Assembly (NCBI GenBank): GCA_035532075.1
Contig: DATKRV010000077.1
Coordinates: forward strand, 1 to 35,670
DNA: 35,670 nt
Source of the DNA: CAIVND01 sp035532075
GTDB lineage: Bacteria; Actinomycetota; Acidimicrobiia; Acidimicrobiales; Bog-793
Reading direction: 5' to 3'
Both the position numbers and the translations under genes were made by a program. Under the pieces are notes generated by a model that searched no databases, was not told the DNA's origin, and saw only the letters and a list, made by a program, of their open reading frames with translations. Below are positions 31,290-35,670 of the stretch, one piece after another (position 1 is the first letter of the stretch; the number at the start of each line of letters is the position of its first letter).

Positions 31290-33755
31290 TTAGACGACGA
31301 TATTGACAAGATTCGGTGGGCGGGCAACAACGCGGTTCGGACTCTTGCCCGCAAGGGACGCGATGACCTGACCAGAGCCAAAAGCGATCGAAATTGCCTC
31401 CTGTTCGTCGATCGAAGCCGAGACCTCAATCCGATCACGGAGTTTCCCGTTGACCTGTACCACCATGGTCACCCGGTCTTCTTTTGCAAGGTCCGGATCG
31501 GCAAGAGGCCATGGGGCACAGTGGACGTGCGCATTGTTGCGGATTTCGAATGCCTCTGCGGCCAGGTGTGGAACCATCGGTGCCAGCAATCGAAGAAGAA
31601 TGTCGATCGCCTCGTCGACGATCGCGCGATCCACGCCGATTCGGTTTGCCCGAGTGATCGCGTTGGTGAGACTCATGCATTCGGCGACCGCGGTGTTGAA
31701 TCCGTAATGATCGAAGTCCTCGGTTACTTTCATGATGGTCTGATGAACGGTGCGAACGAGGAGTCTTGACTCGCCGTCGAGGTCCTTGGCTGCTGTTGCA
31801 GCAGCGCCATCGGAAGGTCCGCCATCGACTGCGAGCCGCCAGACTCGACGGAGATAGCGCGAGCATCCCTCGATGATCTCATTCGTCTGATCTCCCCAAT
31901 CGATGTCATCGGTCGGGGGACCGACAAAGAGATGAAACAGGCGGAGGGCGTCTGCACCGATACTCGCGAAATATTCGTCCGGCGAGATGACGTTTCCCCG
32001 TGATTTCGACATAGCGCGACCGCCAAGGCGGACCATTCCCTGGCAGAACAGCTGTCCAAACGGTTCGCGGATCTCTTCCGGGGAGAGCCCTACGTCCCCA
32101 AGGACTCGAGTGAAAAAGCGCGAGTAGAGAAGATGCATGATCGCGTGGGTGATGCCGCCGATGTACTGGTCGACCGGCATGAAGTGACGGACAGCCTCGA
32201 AATTCACCGCTGTTTCAGTGTTGAAAGGGTCTGTGAACCGAAGGAAATACCACGACGAGTCGACAAAGGTATCCATGGTGTCCGTCTCGCGCCGCGCTGG
32301 CCCCCCGCATGTTGGACACGTCGTATGAAGAAAACCCGCGTGGGACATGAGAGGGGATTCACCGGTCGGCAGGAACTGCACGTCGCGCGGTAATAAAACG
32401 GGAAGTTGGTCGTCCGGAACCGCCACGATACCGTCTTTTTCACAGAAGACGACGGGGATTGGGCAGCCCCAGTAGCGCTGACGGCTGATGAGCCAGTCAC
32501 GGAGGCGGTACTGCACTGATCGACTGCCAAATCCCCGAGATTCGAGCCACTCGATCGACCGTGCCTTTGCCGTCGCCACGTCGAGACCGTCGAGAAATCC
32601 ACTGTTGATTTTGATTCCCTCGCCCGAGTAAGCGCCGTCTAGAAAATCGGGTGGTGTTGCAACCGTGCGCACGACCGGAAGACCGTAGATCTGTGCAAAA
32701 TCAAAGTCGCGTTGGTCTTCCGCGGGTACTGCCATGATTGCACCCGTTCCATAGCTTGAGAGCACATAATCGGCGAGGTATATCGGGATCCGTTCATTGT
32801 TGTAGGGATTGATTGCAAAGCTGCCTGTGAAGGCCCCGCGTTTGGCGAGTTCGCCATCGGTGGACTGACGTTCGATATCAGACTCGGCAACCGCGAGCGC
32901 TTTGAGGGCATTGACTTCGTCACGTTGTTGGTCGGTCGTGAGGAGGTCAACGAGTGCGTGTTCGGGGGCGAGAACGAGATAGGTAGCTCCGAACCCGGTA
33001 TCTGGACGTGTGGTGTATACCTCAATCGAAGTCTCCGGTAGTCCCTCGACTAAAAATCGGATACGAGCACCCTCTGATCGACCGATCCAGTTCCGCTGCA
33101 TGGTTTTGACGCGCTCGGGCCAGTCAAGATCGTCAAGAGCGAAAAGGAGTTCATCCGAGTATTTCGTAATGCGAAGAAACCATTGCTCGAGGCTGCGCTT
33201 CTCGACGAGATCACCGGAACGTTCACAGGTACCGTCGCTCTCGACCTGCTCATTGGCAAGAACTGTCTGACACCCGGGGCACCAGTTGACCAATCCTCCC
33301 TTGCGGTATGCCAGATCGTTTTTGAGCAGATGCGTGAATATCATCTGATTGAATCGAATGTATTCAGCATCGTGGCTGCGGATCTCTCGCCGCCAGTCGT
33401 AGACGGCCCCGAGGCGCAGCACGCTTTGTTTCAGTTCGGCGATTCTTGCCTCGGTGTACTCAAGTGGGTGGGCGCCACCCTTTATTGCCGCATTCTCAGC
33501 AGGAAGCCCGAACGAATCAAACCCAAAGGGGGAGAGGACGCCGAACCCCTGCATTGTGCGATACCGGACAAGCACGTCGCCGAAGGTGTAGTTGCGAATA
33601 TGGCCCTGGTGAGCCTGTCCACTTGGGTAGGGGTACATCGAAAGGACGTAGTACGGGGGTCGGACATCGTCGTTTTCGATCTCGTAGGTACCCTCTTGGA
33701 TCCAGCGCTGTTGCCAGCGCGTCTCCACCTCTTCGAATTCATAGTGTTTCGCCAC
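31290..33755 (-). CDS. leuS: Leucyl-tRNA synthetase
   Basis: LeuRS charges tRNA-Leu. The 821-residue class I enzyme shows PYPSGQAHQGHIRNY, in which HQGH (49-52) replaces HIGH, and a second signature at about 580-585 reading AMSKS instead of the usual KMSKS. The editing domain is marked by TTRPDTGFGATY, and a C-terminal domain follows the anticodon-binding helices. Length and order are typical of bacterial LeuRS, so despite the A at the first KMSKS position it is very likely active; the second lysine is present. Start is GTG 33755, with a TAACCT box 6 bases before it and no ribosome binding site. It converges on the pepP-like gene with a 66-base gap. Confidence 0.95.
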   Translation of the reverse strand: MAKHYEFEEVETRWQQRWIQEGTYEIENDDVRPPYYVLSMYPYPSGQAHQGHIRNYTFGDVLVRYRTMQGFGVLSPFGFDSFGLPAENAAIKGGAHPLEYTEARIAELKQSVLRLGAVYDWRREIRSHDAEYIRFNQMIFTHLLKNDLAYRKGGLVNWCPGCQTVLANEQVESDGTCERSGDLVEKRSLEQWFLRITKYSDELLFALDDLDWPERVKTMQRNWIGRSEGARIRFLVEGLPETSIEVYTTRPDTGFGATYLVLAPEHALVDLLTTDQQRDEVNALKALAVAESDIERQSTDGELAKRGAFTGSFAINPYNNERIPIYLADYVLSSYGTGAIMAVPAEDQRDFDFAQIYGLPVVRTVATPPDFLDGAYSGEGIKINSGFLDGLDVATAKARSIEWLESRGFGSRSVQYRLRDWLISRQRYWGCPIPVVFCEKDGIVAVPDDQLPVLLPRDVQFLPTGESPLMSHAGFLHTTCPTCGGPARRETDTMDTFVDSSWYFLRFTDPFNTETAVNFEAVRHFMPVDQYIGGITHAIMHLLYSRFFTRVLGDVGLSPEEIREPFGQLFCQGMVRLGGRAMSKSRGNVISPDEYFASIGADALRLFHLFVGPPTDDIDWGDQTNEIIEGCSRYLRRVWRLAVDGGPSDGAAATAAKDLDGESRLLVRTVHQTIMKVTEDFDHYGFNTAVAECMSLTNAITRANRIGVDRAIVDEAIDILLRLLAPMVPHLAAEAFEIRNNAHVHCAPWPLADPDLAKEDRVTMVVQVNGKLRDRIEVSASIDEQEAISIAFGSGQVIASLAGKSPNRVVARPPNLVNIVV

Positions 33756-33761
33756 GGCAAC

Positions 33762-33767
33762 AGGTTA
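33762..33767 (-). promoter_or_regulatory. Possible leaderless promoter of leuS (-10 box)
   Basis: On the minus strand TAACCT lies 6 bases before the GTG start of leuS. No -35 hexamer is found 17 bases upstream. A perfect TTGACA on the minus strand (33829-33834) has no -10 box at the right distance. The rest of the 136-base gap to the MFS gene shows nothing else clear, and no T-box leader was recognised. Confidence 0.3.
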
Positions 33768-33891
33768 GTGCCCATCTGCCAAAGACCTCTGATTGGTTCT
33801 GTTCAAAGCGAAATGATTAAGGACAGTGTGTCAACAATTTCGAATGTTGAGATGCGATCGTCAATGGAGCGGCTCATGCGAGACCGGACTG

Positions 33892-35208
33892 CTACGGCTT
33901 TTCCCCTACGTCGATCGGGCGGACAACTTCGTCGGTGAAGTCAAGCTTGTCTGTTTCAGACTTCGCGTCGATGCGGATCAGATAGGGCAACGAAATTAGT
34001 CCCGCAACCGCAAGTGGCACGCCACTGATGTACCACGACCAGCGCGGCCCAAGGTGTTGGCCCACATATCCAACGACGGGACCACCAATTGGCGTGGAAC
34101 CCACCCAGGCCACCGACCAAAGCGCCATGACTCGTCCGCGCATCGATGGGGCGGCCGCCATCTGCATCTTTGTCTTTGATATGGCGTTAAAGGACACGCT
34201 GCCGTATCCGACGAGCACCATCGCCGGATATTCCAGCATCAGGCTCGGGCTTGCACCAGCTAGGACGCAGGTGGCTCCCCAACCGATTGCAGCGTATGCA
34301 AGGCCGCGGTACGTCGCTTGGGGTCTTGCTGCAGTAACGAGACCACCGATGACCGCACCGATCCCGACGCAGGCAAAGAGCGTTCCGTATGTGTTGCCAT
34401 TGCCGTTGAAGGTCTTCTGCGCGATTAGTGGAATAGTGACCTGAAACTCCCATGTGAGCGTGCCAGCAACGATGAGCAGAAGAAGGGGAACAAGGAGTTC
34501 GGATCGATCGAGAACGTGTCGAAGGCCTGCCCGGATCTGACCTCGTTCGCGCACTGGGTGGATCGCGACCTCAAGATCCTGGACGCGAATAAACGCCAGC
34601 GTGATGAGAACCACAACAAATGAGAGGGCATTCACGGCGAAGCATGTTCCAACCCCAAAGCCCGCGATGACGAGTCCCGCAAAACCCGGACCGATAACGC
34701 GTCCGGCATTGATCATGACGGAGTTGAGCGATACCGCGTTGGAGAGCTCACTGATGGGAACCAGATCAGAGAGAATCACCTGCCGCGCTGGATTATCGAC
34801 CACCTGAATCAGGCCGAGTCCGAGCGCCATAAGGTCGATCAGGAGGATATTTGCCCGGCCATCGATTACCACCCAGGCGAGCACGCCGCACAGAGCACCT
34901 GAAGCGGTGTTCGTGAAATAGAGCATCTTGATCCGGCTGAATCGGTCGACGACGAGGCCGCCCACAGGTCCGAGAAGCAGCATCGGGAGGGTCCGGATCG
35001 CCATCAGGAGCCCAAGATCGGTTCCACTCCCGGTGAGGTGCAAGACGAGAAATGCCTGGGCGACACTTTGCATCCATGACCCCGCAATAGAGATCATCTG
35101 CCCAAAGAAGTACATCGTGAAGTTGCGATAGGCAAATGAAGAGAGTGACGAAGGGCGGTGGAATCGCCGCGCCCGCTCGGATGACCCCTCGACTTGTCGG
35201 TCGGTCAA
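33892..35208 (-). CDS. MFS transporter, probable drug or siderophore exporter
   Basis: A 438-residue membrane protein with about 12 hydrophobic segments, beginning FTMYFFGQMISIAGSWMQSVAQAFLVL. The motif VDRFSRIKML after the second segment is the loop signature of the major facilitator superfamily, and the overall pattern is that of the DHA3/EntS-like exporters. The substrate cannot be read from the sequence. The start is TTG 35208 with a GGGGG ribosome binding site about 8 bases upstream. It is followed by leuS on the same strand after 136 bases, with no evident functional link. The C-terminus is short and acidic. Confidence 0.85.
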   Translation of the reverse strand: MTDRQVEGSSERARRFHRPSSLSSFAYRNFTMYFFGQMISIAGSWMQSVAQAFLVLHLTGSGTDLGLLMAIRTLPMLLLGPVGGLVVDRFSRIKMLYFTNTASGALCGVLAWVVIDGRANILLIDLMALGLGLIQVVDNPARQVILSDLVPISELSNAVSLNSVMINAGRVIGPGFAGLVIAGFGVGTCFAVNALSFVVVLITLAFIRVQDLEVAIHPVRERGQIRAGLRHVLDRSELLVPLLLLIVAGTLTWEFQVTIPLIAQKTFNGNGNTYGTLFACVGIGAVIGGLVTAARPQATYRGLAYAAIGWGATCVLAGASPSLMLEYPAMVLVGYGSVSFNAISKTKMQMAAAPSMRGRVMALWSVAWVGSTPIGGPVVGYVGQHLGPRWSWYISGVPLAVAGLISLPYLIRIDAKSETDKLDFTDEVVRPIDVGEKP

Positions 35209-35550
35209 GGTTCAGCCCCCCATTGAAAGGTTCGACTATCTAACTAGCTTGCCATCTCGGTGCCGCAAAGGCCAAAAAAGTCCCGCTCAGTATGTGTAGG
35301 TCGAACCGCAACGTTTGTTGGCGTGTTCCTGGCGTGATATTGACATGAGGTTGTTCGTTGTCTGCCGCGCTCGTCATTTGTAATGTCACGATCTCGACCG
35401 CTTGAGAGGTCCGTGCAAAACGGTGCTAATACGTTCTGATCTCGCCAAGGCATTTTTATGATTTCGCAGTCCTGACGTGAGAGATTATCGCGTTGCAATT
35501 CGGGCGCGGTTTTTGAGGAATCCTTCTCGCTTACTGAGACTCGCGTAATA
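35209..35550. other. Intergenic region between the MFS gene and the insertion sequence
   Basis: About 340 bases without a convincing gene on either strand. It is visibly more A+T-rich than the neighbouring coding sequence and contains short T runs (around 35450-35456 and 35512-35516). One AATGTCAC copy (35382-35389) matches an arm of the inverted repeat at 35553-35586. The MFS promoter should lie near 35215-35260 on the minus strand but was not resolved. Confidence 0.5.
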
Positions 35551-35552
35551 GA

Positions 35553-35586
35553 GTGACATTCTCCGTCAACTATGGGATAATGTCAC
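35553..35586. repeat. Short inverted repeat before the transposase start
   Basis: GTGACATT (35553-35560) and AATGTCAC (35579-35586) are perfect inverted copies separated by 18 bases; the second ends right at the ATG. It could be a transposase-binding site inside the terminal repeat, or an operator for the transposase gene. Confidence 0.6.
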
Positions 35587-35670
35587 ATGATCAAGACACG
35601 TACACCTCAGCGGGACTTCGAAGGCATGGAGGCACGACGAAAGCGGGCGGCCAAGCTCTTTACGAAGGGC
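35587..35670 (+). CDS. Transposase N-terminus, probably IS630 family (partial)
   Basis: Only 28 residues are inside the window: MIKTRTPQRDFEGMEARRK and then RAAKLFTKG. The MEARRKRAAKLFTKG stretch resembles the first helix of the helix-turn-helix in IS630-type transposases, which commonly continues with a QxEVAR(Q/R)LGVS-type segment; that continuation is not visible here. An alternative is another helix-turn-helix DNA-binding protein. The start ATG directly follows the arm of an inverted repeat, with no ribosome binding site. Confidence 0.5.
   Translation, partial: MIKTRTPQRDFEGMEARRKRAAKLFTKG

Larger units (their letters stand above)
35551..35670 (+). mobile_element. Left end of a probable IS630-family insertion sequence, cut by the window edge
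   Basis: TA at 35549-35550 is followed by GAGTGACATTCTCC, and a transposase-like frame opens at 35587. IS630-type elements insert at TA, and their transposase gene usually starts close to the end of the element. The right end lies outside the window, so the boundary is inferred from spacing alone. Confidence 0.4.

Noticed and set aside
33829..33834. Perfect TTGACA on the minus strand as leuS promoter
   Set aside because: No -10 box lies 16-18 bases downstream of it on that strand.
1..35670. Phage, CRISPR-Cas or other defence system
   Set aside because: No integrase, phage, Cas, restriction or toxin-antitoxin gene was recognised; apart from the right-edge IS the genes are housekeeping or a single secreted protein.

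Overview
The window is about 35.7 kb of gene-dense, high-GC chromosomal DNA. It fits an actinobacterium, most likely of the class Acidimicrobiia; the class is an inference from gene content. The order pnp, M16 peptidase, dapB, dapA, rnj, ftsK is the one I recall from mycobacteria and relatives. SufU-type Fe-S assembly, a homodimeric AceE-type pyruvate dehydrogenase E1, frequent GTG/TTG starts and possible leaderless promoters agree with this.

Layout. (1) 1-12944, plus strand: the C-terminus of a probable PriA, rpsO, a structured leader and pnp, an M16 zinc peptidase, dapB, dapA, rnj, ftsK, a D-Ala-D-Ala carboxypeptidase-type protein and thrB. This block covers RNA turnover, lysine/diaminopimelate and threonine synthesis, and chromosome segregation with wall remodelling. 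(2) 12987-16250, minus strand: sufU, sufS, sufC and a metallo-beta-lactamase-fold hydrolase; sufB and sufD are absent here. (3) 16421-18718, plus strand: a secreted protein with an NHL-like propeller, FN3 domain, Thr-rich linker and unknown C-terminal domain. It is followed by a gene-free stretch that could encode a structured RNA and ends in a strong hairpin. (4) 18958-22443, minus strand: aceE and thiE, so a thiamine-phosphate synthase gene follows a thiamine-diphosphate-dependent enzyme. (5) 22566-25294, plus strand: rnhA, then cysD and cysN (ATP sulfurylase) behind an upstream tandem repeat. (6) 25529-31223, plus strand: E3 (lpdA), E2, one continuous LipB-LipA fusion gene and an M24 aminopeptidase, tightly packed. 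(7) 31290-35208, minus strand: leuS and an MFS exporter. (8) The right edge carries the start of a probable IS630-type insertion sequence.

The most notable item is the LipB-LipA fusion at 28357-30084. Octanoyl transfer to the lipoyl domain and sulfur insertion into that octanoyl group are joined in one 575-residue polypeptide, encoded directly after E3 and the E2 lipoyl-domain substrate. The Fe-S assembly genes and the E1/ThiE pair elsewhere in the window supply related cofactors. Other leads are the folded pnp leader, the candidate RNA at 18763-18930, the cysD repeats and the separated suf genes. I saw no CRISPR array, tRNA, rRNA, prophage or recognisable defence system.
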